From Aliivibrio sp. EL58 (GTDB lineage: Bacteria; Pseudomonadota; Gammaproteobacteria; Enterobacterales; Vibrionaceae), in assembly GCF_900312675.1 (NCBI RefSeq), contig NZ_OMPC01000009.1, forward strand, positions 1,195,699 through 1,259,698: DNA of 64,000 nucleotides, in the 5' to 3' direction. The notes beneath the pieces were generated by a model. It was not told where the DNA came from. It did no database searches and saw only the letters and a program-made list of their open reading frames with translations. A program made the translations under genes and the position numbers. Positions 38,598-50,828 of this stretch are shown here, piece after piece. Each line of letters starts with the position of its first letter. Position 1 is the first letter of the stretch.

Positions 38598-39359
38598 GTG
38601 ATAGCCCTACAAATAACAAATCTTACTATAAAGCAATGCTCGCAGATAAAACCCTTACTTTCGGGGCTCTCTTTAACCATTAAAAAAGGAGAAGTCCTGG
38701 GTATTATAGGCACCAGTGGTAGTGGAAAAAGCGTCTTGATTAACGCATTAATGGGGATATTATCTCCTACTTTCGAATTATCTGGCTCAATCAAATACGA
38801 TGAAGAAACTCGAATATCATTAGTACCGCAAAGTGTTGAAGCGCTGAACCCAACCACTAAAATAGGAGATCAACTCTCACAATTCGACCCACATAAAAAG
38901 TGGTATCGTTCAAAAAATAAAATGCTTATAAACTCAGCACTATCACAAGCTCAGTTGCCGTCAGTTGTTGCAGAGCGGTATCCTTATCAATTATCTGGAG
39001 GAATGGCAAAGCGAGTAATGTCGGCATTGGCCTTTATTCAAGATACCGACATTATCATTGCTGATGAACCCAGTTGTGGCGTAAATGATGAGTTCGCTCA
39101 CCCCTTGTTCCAACATTATGCATCACTCGCTCATGGCCCTAAAAAAAAGGCCATTATTATGGTGAGCCATGATTTAAAACACGTCATTGGTATTGCTGAT
39201 CGCATTCTTGTTTTACAAAGCACAGCTAACAGCAATGCTTTATCCATAATAGAACACACCACACCAAATGAAATTAAACAAGGAAGCAGCCAATGCTATA
39301 GTCAAGCTTTATGGCAAGCTCTACCTGAGCACTGGAGTCATCATGATTCACTTAACTAA
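38598..39359 (+). CDS. nikD: Nickel-type ABC importer ATP-binding protein (NikD-like)
   Basis: 253 residues from a GTG start 1 base after nikC. Walker A is GTSGSGKS, the signature LSGGMAKR, Walker B DIIIADEPS. The length fits NikD, which lacks the Cys-rich tail of OppD. The end overlaps the next ATPase gene by 17 bases, so the two should be translated together. Confidence 0.82.
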   Translation: MIALQITNLTIKQCSQIKPLLSGLSLTIKKGEVLGIIGTSGSGKSVLINALMGILSPTFELSGSIKYDEETRISLVPQSVEALNPTTKIGDQLSQFDPHKKWYRSKNKMLINSALSQAQLPSVVAERYPYQLSGGMAKRVMSALAFIQDTDIIIADEPSCGVNDEFAHPLFQHYASLAHGPKKKAIIMVSHDLKHVIGIADRILVLQSTANSNALSIIEHTTPNEIKQGSSQCYSQALWQALPEHWSHHDSLN

Positions 39360-39930
39360 TGTCAGCGTCCAATTTCAATCAACCACACTTAGTCTACCTA
39401 ACATCGCGATTAACCAAGGCGATATTATCGGCTTAAGTGGAGAAAGTGGCTCGGGAAAATCAACTATTGCGATGTTATTTTCTGGTTTTCTTCTACCAAA
39501 AACGGGGCATGTTTGTACTCCTTGCTATGACAAACATACTGCCAATCCTGTGCAATGGGTTGGGCAACACCCTGAGCTTTCTTTTAATCCTAAATGGACG
39601 ATTTTACGTTCATTAAAGGAAAGTTATCGAGATACAGAATTTGAATCTCGTCTTATCGACTTTAATATTCAAAAAGAATGGCTTACTTGTTACCCAAAAC
39701 AACTCTCGGGAGGACAACTCCAACGTCTTGCTCTATTTCGAGCTTTACTACCAACAACTCGTTACTTGTTGTGTGATGAAATCACTGCTCAATTAGATCC
39801 ACTAACTCAAATATCAATTTGGAAAAGCTTACTTAACTTTTCGACTCGACAAAATATTGGATTATTAGTTATATCTCACGAATCCTCATTATTAAGTTCG
39901 ATTTGCAAAAAAGTAATTACACTAAATTAA
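39343..39930 (+). CDS. nikE: Nickel-type ABC importer ATP-binding protein (NikE-like)
   Basis: 195 residues from the ATG at 39343, inside the end of nikD. Walker A is GESGSGKST, the signature LSGGQLQR, Walker B YLLCDEITAQLDP. It is clearly shorter than E. coli NikE (about 270) and stops soon after the switch His (VISHES), so the C-terminal extension is missing. All catalytic motifs are present, so it is probably functional. It is last of the importer genes; urease genes start 368 bases on. Confidence 0.8.
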   Translation: MIHLTNVSVQFQSTTLSLPNIAINQGDIIGLSGESGSGKSTIAMLFSGFLLPKTGHVCTPCYDKHTANPVQWVGQHPELSFNPKWTILRSLKESYRDTEFESRLIDFNIQKEWLTCYPKQLSGGQLQRLALFRALLPTTRYLLCDEITAQLDPLTQISIWKSLLNFSTRQNIGLLVISHESSLLSSICKKVITLN

Positions 39931-40099
39931 GAACTTTTATTCAGACATAAATGGTATTTAAAAGAATAGTTTTTCACTTATTAACATAATAAAAAAAATG
40001 ATAAAAAAAACGTGTTTTTTACTTATTTTATCATTGCCAAGTACAAAATATAGGACTACTATCTATTTTGTAAGTCGTTCAAACAATCATCTCTAAAGT

Positions 40100-40187
40100 T
40101 AATTTATTTTCACATATTCATGTATACATAAAATAAATTATCTTTACTGTAAATGAGTACTTTACTCACACTACCTAGACTTAGGTA
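40100..40187. promoter_or_regulatory. Palindrome-rich control region upstream of ureD
   Basis: The roughly 370 bases between nikE and ureD hold no gene but carry three inverted repeats. TAATTTATTTT/AAAATAAATTA are 11-bp arms at 40100-40110 and 40130-40140. GAGTA-CTT-TACTC is at 40155-40167, and TACCTA-GACT-TAGGTA is at 40172-40187. They lie 110-200 bases before the ureD start and are candidate binding sites for a urease regulator. No match to a known consensus is claimed. Confidence 0.45.
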
Positions 40188-40298
40188 ATTACAATTTATT
40201 TAAAATTCTTATTTCTCTAGTTTTTAACTGGAGGTATTTGCTATTTGTTTTCATTATTTCTTTTCTCAAGAAAATATGCCATATCGGCAGGGATAATT

Positions 40299-41162
40299 AT
40301 GCAAAAAATAAATACATCATCTTCTGGTTGGCTGGCTGATATATCCCTTTTCTATGAAAAAAGAGGCTCTAACACCAAACTGGTTCATCGTGAACAAATT
40401 GGGCCATTAATGGTTCAGCGCCCCTTTTATCCGGAAATAGGGATAGCTCATACTTATCTACTTCACCCACCAGGTGGTGTGGTAGGTGGCGATCAACTAA
40501 ACATCAACATTCACGTTGCCTCTGAAGCACATTCATTAATAACAACACCTGGGGCAACTAAGTTTTATCGAAGCTCAGGAGCAACATCAACTCAAACCCA
40601 ACGATTAAGTGTAGATTCCGATGGGTTCTTGGAGTGGTTACCACAAGAAAATATATTTTTCCCAAATAGCCAAGCGCATATAAAGACACAAGTAAATATT
40701 CATAAGAACGCACATTTTATTGGCTGGGAAATGAATTGCTTCGGTCGTCCTGTTTTAAATGAAATATTTACACAAGGATTAATCACAGGACGAACCAATA
40801 TTCAGATTGACGGTAAATTATTACTTTGTGAATCGATTTATATTGATTCAATAAATGAAACTAAACACGCAGCGGGAATGCGAAATTACCCAATGTTTGG
40901 CAATCTTTATATCTACCCCGCTTCTGATGTATTAGAAGATAAATTAAGAACACTAATTAATGAACATTTCCATGAACAAACTGGGTTATTTGGCAATAGC
41001 GATCCTATTTGTGGAATTACTGAAATTGATGGCTTATTGGTTATCCGTTATTTAGGTTATCAAACAGAGCCGATGATGGCCTGCTTCAGTACTTTATGGC
41101 AACACACTCGTCAACATTGGTTAGGAACATTACCCGAAGTCCCGCGCATCTGGGCTACATAA
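40299..41162 (+). CDS. ureD: Urease accessory protein UreD
   Basis: 287 residues from the ATG at 40299, which has AGGGAT upstream. An 18-codon extension from 40245 is unlikely. It shows the UreD pattern [19 protein letters not shown] near residue 55 and [14 protein letters not shown] near residue 85. UreD binds apo-urease and, with UreF and UreG, delivers nickel through an internal channel. It is the first gene of the ureDABCEFG operon. Confidence 0.95.
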   Translation: MQKINTSSSGWLADISLFYEKRGSNTKLVHREQIGPLMVQRPFYPEIGIAHTYLLHPPGGVVGGDQLNINIHVASEAHSLITTPGATKFYRSSGATSTQTQRLSVDSDGFLEWLPQENIFFPNSQAHIKTQVNIHKNAHFIGWEMNCFGRPVLNEIFTQGLITGRTNIQIDGKLLLCESIYIDSINETKHAAGMRNYPMFGNLYIYPASDVLEDKLRTLINEHFHEQTGLFGNSDPICGITEIDGLLVIRYLGYQTEPMMACFSTLWQHTRQHWLGTLPEVPRIWAT

Positions 41163-41177
41163 TTAGTTGGAATCATC

Positions 41178-41480
41178 ATGGAATTAACACCAAGAGAAAA
41201 AGATAAGCTGCTCCTTGCTTCTGCTGGAATGATTGCAGAAAGACGCAAAGCTCGCGGATTAAAATTAAATTACCCAGAAGCGATAGCTTTGATCTGTTTT
41301 GAAATAATGGAAGGTGCTCGAGATGGGCGTACCGTGGCTGATTTAATGAATTATGGCAGAACCATCTTAACCGCTGACGATGTAATGGAAGGTATTCCTG
41401 AGATGATCCCAGATGTTCAAGTGGAATGTACTTTCCCTGATGGCACTAAACTTGTGTCTATCCACGAACCCATCATTTAA
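41178..41480 (+). CDS. ureA: Urease gamma subunit
   Basis: 100 residues, the standard length, beginning [13 protein letters not shown] with the family's [15 protein letters not shown] near residue 53. It is one of three structural chains of the cytoplasmic urease that splits urea into ammonia and carbamate. It lies 15 bases after ureD and 10 before ureB. Confidence 0.97.
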   Translation: MELTPREKDKLLLASAGMIAERRKARGLKLNYPEAIALICFEIMEGARDGRTVADLMNYGRTILTADDVMEGIPEMIPDVQVECTFPDGTKLVSIHEPII

Positions 41481-41490
41481 GGAGTTACCA

Positions 41491-43547
<2,057 letters not shown>

Positions 43548-43618
43548 ATAACTAACCAAAAAACCTCGCTCTGCTAGTTTGCCTATTGCTGGTGGGGCAC
43601 CTTTTACAGTGAACAATC

Positions 43619-44107
43619 ATGATTAAATTTACTCATCTTGTTCATCATCATGACGCAGATAATCATGATCAGATGAACACCGAAAACACAGTAACACTAA
43701 CTCTATGCTTAACCATGTTAGAGCGTACAAAAAGCCGTTTAAAAATCACTTTAAATGATGGATCTGATGCGGGTCTATTTCTACCTCGTGGCACCGTATT
43801 AAAAGAACACGACATCGTTGAAAGTGATGATGGTATTCAAGCCAAAATCACCGCTGCAGAAGAGACCGTATCTACCGTGTATAGCGATGATTTACTATTA
43901 CTTGCTAAAGCGTGTTACCACCTAGGTAATCGCCACGTTCCTCTTCAAGTTGAAACAGGATGGTGTCGCTACCTACACGATCACGTACTTGATGACATGG
44001 TGCAACGTTTAGGATTAATAGTAAAAGTTGAACAAGCTAAATATCAACCTGAGCCTGGAGCCTATGGTGGTTCAAGTGCGGGTTCACACGATGGTCATCA
44101 CCACTAA
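43619..44107 (+). CDS. ureE: Urease accessory nickel metallochaperone UreE
   Basis: 162 residues. A UreE N-terminal peptide-binding domain is followed by a metal-binding domain containing [14 protein letters not shown] near residue 100. Histidines cluster at both ends ([12 protein letters not shown] near residue 6 and GSHDGHHH at the C-terminus), giving nickel storage sites. It passes nickel to UreG. It is 11 bases before ureF. Confidence 0.96.
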   Translation: MIKFTHLVHHHDADNHDQMNTENTVTLTLCLTMLERTKSRLKITLNDGSDAGLFLPRGTVLKEHDIVESDDGIQAKITAAEETVSTVYSDDLLLLAKACYHLGNRHVPLQVETGWCRYLHDHVLDDMVQRLGLIVKVEQAKYQPEPGAYGGSSAGSHDGHHH

Positions 44108-44118
44108 GCGAGGCCATT

Positions 44119-44784
44119 ATGCTAGAGGATTTAAGGCTCTATCAATTAATTAGTCCCTCTCTTCCAGTAGGATCATTTACTTATTCACAAGGATTAGAGT
44201 GGGCAATTGAAAAAGGTTGGGTTAGCAATGTTACCGAACTAAAGCATTGGTTAAGTAATCAATTAATGGACAGCATCGCCACATTAGAGTTGCCAATTTT
44301 AGCCAAAATGACCCTATTAATAAAAGAAGAAAAATGGCAAGACGCCCAAGAGTGGTGCGATTTCATTATTGCCAATCGAGAAACCAAAGAGCTACGTCTT
44401 GAAGAGAGGCAGAGAGGGTTGGCTTTCTCAATGTTATTACCAAAAATAGGGATTGAATTAAATAAAACCACCCTACCGATAGTAAAGCAAACACAAATTG
44501 CCGCCTTTGCACTAGTCGCTACTCACTGGCAATTAACACCTAAAAAACTCGCAGTCGCGTATGCCTGGGGATGGCTTGAAAATGCCGTTATTGTAGGAAT
44601 TAAGCTAGTTCCATTAGGACAAAGTGCCGGACAACAACTGCTGCTCGAAATGGCAGACGTTATTCTAGAAGCAGTAGAAAAATCACAGCACTGGCCTGAA
44701 CACTTAATTGGTAGTTTCACCCCTGCGCAAGTATTGGCAAGTTCTCGACACGAGAGTCAATACACTCGACTTTTTAGATCATGA
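44119..44784 (+). CDS. ureF: Urease accessory protein UreF
   Basis: 221 residues, all-helical, with the family start [20 protein letters not shown] near residue 6 and a conserved RQRGLAF-type stretch near residue 96. UreF bridges UreD and UreG in the activation complex and gates GTP hydrolysis. It ends in TGA, 10 bases before ureG. Confidence 0.95.
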   Translation: MLEDLRLYQLISPSLPVGSFTYSQGLEWAIEKGWVSNVTELKHWLSNQLMDSIATLELPILAKMTLLIKEEKWQDAQEWCDFIIANRETKELRLEERQRGLAFSMLLPKIGIELNKTTLPIVKQTQIAAFALVATHWQLTPKKLAVAYAWGWLENAVIVGIKLVPLGQSAGQQLLLEMADVILEAVEKSQHWPEHLIGSFTPAQVLASSRHESQYTRLFRS

Positions 44785-44794
44785 GGATAAGAAA

Positions 44795-45415
44795 ATGCAA
44801 GATTATAAACAACCTTTACGCATCGGCGTTGGTGGTCCTGTAGGTTCAGGTAAAACAGCACTCCTAGAAATCCTATGTAAAACACTGCGTGATACTTACC
44901 AAATCGCAGTCGTTACTAACGATATTTACACTCAAGAAGATGCAAAGATCCTAACTCAAGCAGAAGCTCTAGCGGCAGATCGAATCATTGGAGTTGAAAC
45001 GGGAGGTTGCCCGCATACCGCCATTCGTGAAGACGCATCAATGAACTTAGCTGCCGTTGAAGAGCTAGCCCAACGCCATAAAAACTTAGACGTCGTATTT
45101 GTAGAAAGTGGCGGTGACAACCTAAGTGCGACATTCAGTCCTGAATTAGCCGACTTAACTATTTATGTCATTGATGTTGCTGAAGGCGAAAAGATCCCAC
45201 GTAAAGGTGGTCCAGGTATCACTAAATCTGATCTTTTAATCATCAATAAAATCGACTTAGCGCCGTATGTTGGTGCTTCACTTGAAGTGATGGAATCAGA
45301 TACCGCTCGTATGCGCCCTACTCGTCCATACGTGTTTGCCAACCTGAAAAAAGGCGTCGGCCTAGAAAAAATTATCGAATTTATCATTGAGCGCGGCATG
45401 TTAAATGAAAAATAG
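44795..45415 (+). CDS. ureG: Urease accessory GTPase UreG
   Basis: 206 residues from the ATG at 44795 ([20 protein letters not shown]), which has GAGGATAAG upstream. The P-loop is GPVGSGKT. The metal-binding CPH is in [18 protein letters not shown] near residue 70, and [17 protein letters not shown] near residue 104 marks the family. It hydrolyses GTP to drive nickel insertion. It is the last gene of the operon; a short hairpin (45438-45459) follows without a T-run. Confidence 0.97.
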   Translation: MQDYKQPLRIGVGGPVGSGKTALLEILCKTLRDTYQIAVVTNDIYTQEDAKILTQAEALAADRIIGVETGGCPHTAIREDASMNLAAVEELAQRHKNLDVVFVESGGDNLSATFSPELADLTIYVIDVAEGEKIPRKGGPGITKSDLLIINKIDLAPYVGASLEVMESDTARMRPTRPYVFANLKKGVGLEKIIEFIIERGMLNEK

Positions 45416-45499
45416 TTTTCTTTAATAACTAGAGAATGATGCCTTTAAATTATAGGCATAGTTACGAACAACATTTAAAAAATTAATTTAGGAAATATC

Positions 45500-46768
45500 A
45501 TGAATCATAAAATTATTAAGCTTTCAAGAAATACACATAATGCACCCCAAAACACTATACACTCACAAACCGTTGCTTTTTCTCATTATAATAATATTTC
45601 AGCGCAGTTACCTATAGATCCAACAACCAATAAAATTGTTAGTACTGATATAAAAGAGCAAATAAATCAATGTTTAAGTAACCTTGAGTCAATTATAAAA
45701 AGTATTGGTCATGCAAAGGAGGATATTATAAAAATAAATATTTTCCTTACTAATATTTTAGATATTGATGCTATCGATGATATTTACGCCAACTTCTTTC
45801 AAGATTATTATCCTACGCGTATGGTTATTGCTGTCGAAGCCTTACCTATCGATGGGGCTTTAGTGCAAATTGATGCTGTAATTTCAAATGGTGAAGGAAC
45901 TCATCCACAACAACCTTGCCAACTAATAAAAATGGCAAGAAACACAGATAGCGCCCCTAAAAATGCCTTATCCACCCAAACGGTTGCTTTCTCTCATTAC
46001 AATAACATCACAGCACAGTTACCTATAAATCCCAAAACAGGCCTAATCATCTCTGACAATATCAGTGAACAAACAGAGCAGTGCCTTAACAATATTAAAG
46101 CTATTTTAGAAAGTATTAATGTCCCTCTTGATGATATTGTTAAAATAAACATTCATCTTAAAAACCTTAAAGATATTGATGCTGTAAATGAAGCATATTC
46201 TACATTTTTCCCTGACTCAGCTATTGCAAGATCTGTTGCCTATGTTCCAGCTCAAACAGTAACTATTGCGTCGGCATTGCCTATGAATGCATTGATACAA
46301 ATTGATGCTGTCGTGTCACATGGCGACGGTACTCCTCCGCAAGCGGTTGAAGATAGACATGATATTGTAATAAGAGCTAGCAATACAGACAATGCACCTC
46401 AGAATTCAATGTCTACACAAACTGTTGCTTTTTCTCATTACAATCATATTTCAGCTCAATTACCAATCAATCCAACAAATTCTGAGATTAGTATTGGCAA
46501 TATAAAAGAACAAGCAAAACAGTGTTTACAAAACATCAAAGCGATCGTAGAAAGCATTAATCACACGATGGATGATATCGTTAAAATAAACATTCAACTT
46601 ACAAATGTTGCAGATATCAATATTGTAGATGATGTTTATGTTCAGTTCTTTAATAATGATCGTCCAGCAAGAACGGTTATTGGAGTTTCAGCTATACCTA
46701 TGAATTCACTAATACAAATAGAGGCCGTTGTTTCTAATGCTGAAGGGACGCCTCTGATAAAACATTAA
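45500..46768 (+). CDS. Triple RidA-domain fusion protein
   Basis: 422 residues made of three tandem copies of a roughly 135-residue RidA (YjgF/YER057c) domain: about 1-135, 142-281 and 285-420. Each copy contains TQTVAFSHYN followed by a QLPI stretch and ends in an EAV or DAV strand. The catalytic Arg position is kept in all three (PTRMV, IARSV, PARTV). Copy 2 has about six extra residues after it. RidA proteins are homotrimers with active sites between subunits, so this chain could fold as a pseudotrimer. No signal peptide is seen. It follows ureG by 84 bases and is bounded by a terminator; a link to urea nitrogen metabolism is only positional. Confidence 0.85.
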   Translation: MNHKIIKLSRNTHNAPQNTIHSQTVAFSHYNNISAQLPIDPTTNKIVSTDIKEQINQCLSNLESIIKSIGHAKEDIIKINIFLTNILDIDAIDDIYANFFQDYYPTRMVIAVEALPIDGALVQIDAVISNGEGTHPQQPCQLIKMARNTDSAPKNALSTQTVAFSHYNNITAQLPINPKTGLIISDNISEQTEQCLNNIKAILESINVPLDDIVKINIHLKNLKDIDAVNEAYSTFFPDSAIARSVAYVPAQTVTIASALPMNALIQIDAVVSHGDGTPPQAVEDRHDIVIRASNTDNAPQNSMSTQTVAFSHYNHISAQLPINPTNSEISIGNIKEQAKQCLQNIKAIVESINHTMDDIVKINIQLTNVADINIVDDVYVQFFNNDRPARTVIGVSAIPMNSLIQIEAVVSNAEGTPLIKH

Positions 46769-46819
46769 TAAATTACTCTTCTGATGAGAATTTAAATAAA
46801 AAGAACTCTTCCTAGATAA

Positions 46820-46878
46820 TTGAAAGCCTCAATAACAAGTATTGCCATAACAGGCTTGTTTTGAGGCTTTGTTTATTT
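46820..46878. terminator. Bidirectional terminator after the triple RidA gene
   Basis: AAAGCCTCA (46823-46831) pairs with TGAGGCTTT (46862-46870), and inside it AACAAG pairs with CTTGTT. T-rich DNA follows. It lies between the plus-strand RidA gene and the minus-strand nan genes. Confidence 0.82.
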
Positions 46879-46891
46879 AACTCTTCGTAAA

Positions 46892-47371
<480 letters not shown>

Positions 47372-47418
47372 TTAAAAGAGCCTTTAGGTAAATGCAAAGG
47401 CTCAAAGTAAATTATCAA

Positions 47419-48936
47419 TTATGCTTTTGCTGCTGATGTTGAGTTCTTGTCTTTCGTTGCACTTAACTCATCAATTTCGTCGCTATTTAAATTATTTTTA
47501 AACATCGGTGCCGTTAAGTAACCAACAATAACCACCATCAACGTCCCGATAACACCATAGAAGAAGAAGTTTAAATCGGTAGCAGAACGAACCCACAGCA
47601 CAGTAGCGATACTTGCAACCACACCTAGTAACGCACTGTTTGCATTTGCTCGGCGGATAAAGATGCCTAGCATAAACAATCCTGTCATTGGGCCACCCAT
47701 CAAACCAAGTAAGCTGTTAAACGCATCCCAGATTTCACTTTCATTCGACATAATCAAATAAGTAGAGGCAACAACACCCAGGATACCTGCCACAACAGTT
47801 AAGGTTCTACCCACTCTTAATTTCTGTTCAGAGGTTGGGTTTTTACTTACTTTCTCATAAATATCAGAGGTGAAACACGCGGCAATACTATTCAAGCTAC
47901 TTGAAATACTTGATTGTGATGCAGCAAAAATAGCTGCAATAATCAGGCCTGCAACGCCGACAGGCATTTGCGAAATAATATAGAAAGGTAAAATACCACC
48001 AGTATTGAAATCAGCAGGAAGCAGCTCTGGATTTTGAGTGTAGTAAGCAAATAGTGCAGAGCCAACCGCAAAGAAGAACACAGGAACACAAGCGACTAAT
48101 TTTGCATTCGTGATCAGTGCTTTTTTAGTTTCATCAATATTGTCGGTAACGATATAACGTTGAACCACATCTTGGCTTGCTGTGAATTGTTGTAGAGAAG
48201 CAAAGAAGAAACCAATCATTAATACCGGAATCGTACTTTCAGTCCAACTCCAACTAAATTGCTCAGCTGGGAAGTATTTGTTTGCTTGATTTGACATGCT
48301 AAACACTTCAACAATACCGCCATCTACGTTAAAACAAACAACAACAAAGATAAGAATAGCCGCAATAGAAAGCATAATACCTTGGATTACATCGGTCCAG
48401 ATAACCCCTTCAATACCACCTAAGAAGGTGTAGATAATACAAAGAACACCAATTAAGAAGACAATCATTAGCGGGCTAATATCGATAAATGGCATTAGTG
48501 CTAACGCCGTTAAATAAGTAACAATTGCAATACGACCAATATGAAACAACATAAAAGAAATGCTGCCAAACAAACGCATTCTTACGTCAAAACGTCTTTC
48601 TAAATATTCATAAACAGAAGTAAGATTCAACTTTCTAAAAAAAGGAATGTAGAACCAAAAGACAATAGGAAGAATAGCAATAGCAACATATTGTCCAATC
48701 AAAAATGTCCAGTCACTGGTGTACGCTTTTGCCGGAATAGACATAAATGTGATAGAACTTAGAGTAGTAGCAAAAACGCTGAAACCTGCGGCCCAGCCGG
48801 GGATTCTTCCTCCAGCTTTAAAGTAATCATCCGCTGATTTTTGACGACGAGCAAAGTAAACACCCACTGCCATAATTGCCGCTAAATAGGCAAAAAGAGC
48901 GATGTAATTTAATGTACCAAATGATTGTGCTTCCAT
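47419..48936 (-). CDS. Sodium:solute symporter (SSS family), probable sialic-acid transporter
   Basis: 505 residues with about 13 membrane helices. Family stretches include GRIPGWAAGFSVFATTLSSI near residue 43 and AAIFAASQSSISSSLNSIAA near residue 335, the latter holding the sodium-site serines. SSS-type carriers serve as N-acetylneuraminate importers (SiaT type) in several enterobacteria and vibrios, and no TRAP or MFS alternative lies in this cluster. Context (nanK and nanE immediately upstream) supports that substrate. Confidence 0.9.
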   Translation of the reverse strand: MEAQSFGTLNYIALFAYLAAIMAVGVYFARRQKSADDYFKAGGRIPGWAAGFSVFATTLSSITFMSIPAKAYTSDWTFLIGQYVAIAILPIVFWFYIPFFRKLNLTSVYEYLERRFDVRMRLFGSISFMLFHIGRIAIVTYLTALALMPFIDISPLMIVFLIGVLCIIYTFLGGIEGVIWTDVIQGIMLSIAAILIFVVVCFNVDGGIVEVFSMSNQANKYFPAEQFSWSWTESTIPVLMIGFFFASLQQFTASQDVVQRYIVTDNIDETKKALITNAKLVACVPVFFFAVGSALFAYYTQNPELLPADFNTGGILPFYIISQMPVGVAGLIIAAIFAASQSSISSSLNSIAACFTSDIYEKVSKNPTSEQKLRVGRTLTVVAGILGVVASTYLIMSNESEIWDAFNSLLGLMGGPMTGLFMLGIFIRRANANSALLGVVASIATVLWVRSATDLNFFFYGVIGTLMVVIVGYLTAPMFKNNLNSDEIDELSATKDKNSTSAAKA

Positions 48937-48990
48937 TCGAATATACCTTGTATAATTTTTGTAGGGTTAAGTTTCTATTTTTTATAAATT

Positions 48991-49866
48991 CTAATTTGTT
49001 GTGCTAGCCCAATGAGCAACGCCAATCAATCCAGCATCTGCACCGCAACGAGCATGCTGAACCTTGGTTTGGTATGGTGAAGGTTGTTGTGCTAGGTAGT
49101 GCTGTACACGTTCTAAATAATAAGGTGCAAGACCAACACTGCCACCTAAAGTAACCAATTCTATGTCTAGGACCATTTTTAAATCGGCAATTAAATGAGC
49201 GATAGCCCTTGCGGAGCGATTAACGATATCTATTGCATTCGGATCATTTTGAGAGAAATATTTAAAGACTATTTCACCTGTACAGTCATCTCCAAAAAAT
49301 GCTTTTCCGGCTTGTCCTATCGCCGTTCCTGAAGCAATGCTTTCGACACAGCCCCGACGACCACAACCACATATCGGTCCATTAGGATCAGCAAGTGTAT
49401 GCCCAGCATGACCTGCGATACCATTAGTCCCAATAAGCAAATCATTATTAATCACAACACCTGCACCAACCCCCGTAGATACGGTAATAAAAGCCATATT
49501 GACTCTATTTAGCTCAAGAGTCTGGTACTCTGCCCATGCAGCAGCTTGTGCATCATTGATCGCGACTGTTGGTTTTTTCGTAATATTTTCAATAACCTTT
49601 CTTAATGGATAATTATTTAATCCACCAAGGTTTAAAGGATTTAACGCCGTTAGTATCCCGTCTTTAATGATCCCCGTTGAAGCAACGGCAACCGTTGAAA
49701 CTTCGCTAATCAATGGCGTTAATAACCTCTCTAATGCCTTATCCATATCTTTAGGGTTACTAGAAGAAGGCGTTGGTGTTTGCTGACGGCGAATCACTTT
49801 TCCTGACTCAATTATTGCCGCCGCAATTTTAGTTCCACCAATATCTACCGTTAAGCAAGACTTCAT
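48991..49866 (-). CDS. nanK: N-acetylmannosamine kinase (ROK family)
   Basis: 291 residues. The ATP motif [12 protein letters not shown] is at residues 8-19, and the ROK zinc site H[11 protein letters not shown] occurs near residue 160 ([13 protein letters not shown]). It phosphorylates ManNAc to ManNAc-6-phosphate. Its start overlaps the nanE stop by ATGA, so kinase and epimerase are translated together. Confidence 0.94.
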   Translation of the reverse strand: MKSCLTVDIGGTKIAAAIIESGKVIRRQQTPTPSSSNPKDMDKALERLLTPLISEVSTVAVASTGIIKDGILTALNPLNLGGLNNYPLRKVIENITKKPTVAINDAQAAAWAEYQTLELNRVNMAFITVSTGVGAGVVINNDLLIGTNGIAGHAGHTLADPNGPICGCGRRGCVESIASGTAIGQAGKAFFGDDCTGEIVFKYFSQNDPNAIDIVNRSARAIAHLIADLKMVLDIELVTLGGSVGLAPYYLERVQHYLAQQPSPYQTKVQHARCGADAGLIGVAHWASTTN

Positions 49867-50570
49867 GCGATGTCCTTAATAGTACTTTTTTTACCTAGAT
49901 CGACTTCTGATTTAAACCAACCACAAATATGTTCAATCCGCGTTATTGCAGAACCTACCGTTACACATGACGCCCCTGCTTCTATTGCCTGACGAGCCAA
50001 TAAAGGAGAATTAAATCGACCTTCCGCCATTACAAAACACCCTTGTTTTGCAAGTTGCTCAATAAATCTAAAATCTGGATCTTTTGGCGTAATTGGGGTC
50101 GTATAACCTGACAATGTCGTGCCAATAATTTCAACACCAAGATCATGACAGAACATTCCTTCTTCATAAGTCGAAGAATCAGCCATAACTACACAACCTA
50201 AGCTTTGAATCTTTTTCACTAACTCTTCAACAGATACAGGGCGAGATCGATGCGTTGCATCAATGGCGATGATGTCAGCTCCTGCCTCTTTTAATGCAAC
50301 CACATCTTCAATATAAGGCGTAATTCGTACCTCTGAATCATCAAGGTCACGCTTAATAATGCCTATAATTGGAACCGATACATGAGGTCTTACTGCTTTT
50401 ACATTATCAATGCCTTCAATTCTTAAACCAACCGCACCACCTTCAATGCTTGCCATTGCCATAGCAGCGACAATTTCAGGTTTATCCATAGGTCCATCAT
50501 CAACAGGCTGGCATGATGAAACGAAACCTTGTGATAATGCATTCAGTGTTTTGTTGATATTGCTTCCCAT
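49863..50570 (-). CDS. nanE: N-acetylmannosamine-6-phosphate 2-epimerase
   Basis: 235 residues from the ATG at 50570, which has a GGAG ten bases upstream. A TTG five codons earlier is less likely. It is a TIM barrel with [14 protein letters not shown] near residue 51, GIIKRD near residue 75 and [10 protein letters not shown] near residue 135. It converts ManNAc-6-P to GlcNAc-6-P, which NagA then deacetylates. It is the first gene of the minus-strand nan unit, with an operator-like site 58 bases before it. Confidence 0.94.
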   Translation of the reverse strand: MGSNINKTLNALSQGFVSSCQPVDDGPMDKPEIVAAMAMASIEGGAVGLRIEGIDNVKAVRPHVSVPIIGIIKRDLDDSEVRITPYIEDVVALKEAGADIIAIDATHRSRPVSVEELVKKIQSLGCVVMADSSTYEEGMFCHDLGVEIIGTTLSGYTTPITPKDPDFRFIEQLAKQGCFVMAEGRFNSPLLARQAIEAGASCVTVGSAITRIEHICGWFKSEVDLGKKSTIKDIA

Positions 50571-50600
50571 AAAGCCAAACTCCAAATCTCATAATAGTAC

Positions 50601-50642
50601 AATAGTATTGCTCCAAATATATATTTATGGAGTTATACTTCA
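50601..50642. promoter_or_regulatory. Candidate NanR operator pair upstream of nanE
   Basis: TGGAGTTATACTTCA (50628-50642) fits the 15-bp inverted pattern seen throughout this cluster (roughly TGGAGT-N3-ACTCCA). A weaker copy, AATAGTATTGCTCCA, lies at 50601-50615. Both are within 75 bases of the nanE start. A separate perfect 16-bp palindrome, GGAGATCTAGATCTCC, lies at 50661-50676. Confidence 0.65.
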
Positions 50643-50779
50643 ATAACGAGATGTAAAAATGGAGATCTAGATCTCCTAAAAAATAAAGACCATAGAATAA
50701 AAAAGAACAAACACCCTTATTTATAAGGATTTTAATTGATTGAAATGTGACATTACTGTATTTTTGATTACATCATGCT

Positions 50780-50794
50780 TGGAGTATTACTCCA
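50780..50794. promoter_or_regulatory. Candidate NanR operator upstream of nagA
   Basis: TGGAGTATTACTCCA is the most symmetrical copy of the cluster's 15-bp motif, with 6-bp perfect arms and a 3-base spacer. It ends 34 bases before the nagA start, a repressing position. Confidence 0.7.
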
Positions 50795-50828
50795 ATAAAA
50801 GTAAATATTTGATTGATAAGGCAGATAA

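Noticed and set aside
37829-39930. Short permease and ATPase genes considered as truncated pseudogenes
   Set aside because: All Walker, signature and permease motifs are intact and reading frames overlap normally, so they look functional though compact.
40155-40167. GAGTA-CTT-TACTC upstream of ureD considered as a NanR site
   Set aside because: Spacing between the GAGT and ACTC half-sites is five rather than three bases, and the outer T and A bases of the nan motif differ; treated as a separate palindrome.
45438-45459. ATGCCT/AGGCAT hairpin after ureG considered as a terminator
   Set aside because: Only six base pairs with a nine-base AT loop and no T-run; too weak to call.
50746-50761. CRP-like site upstream of nagA
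   Set aside because: The left half TGTGA with AAA before it is good, but the right half reads TGTAT instead of TCACA.
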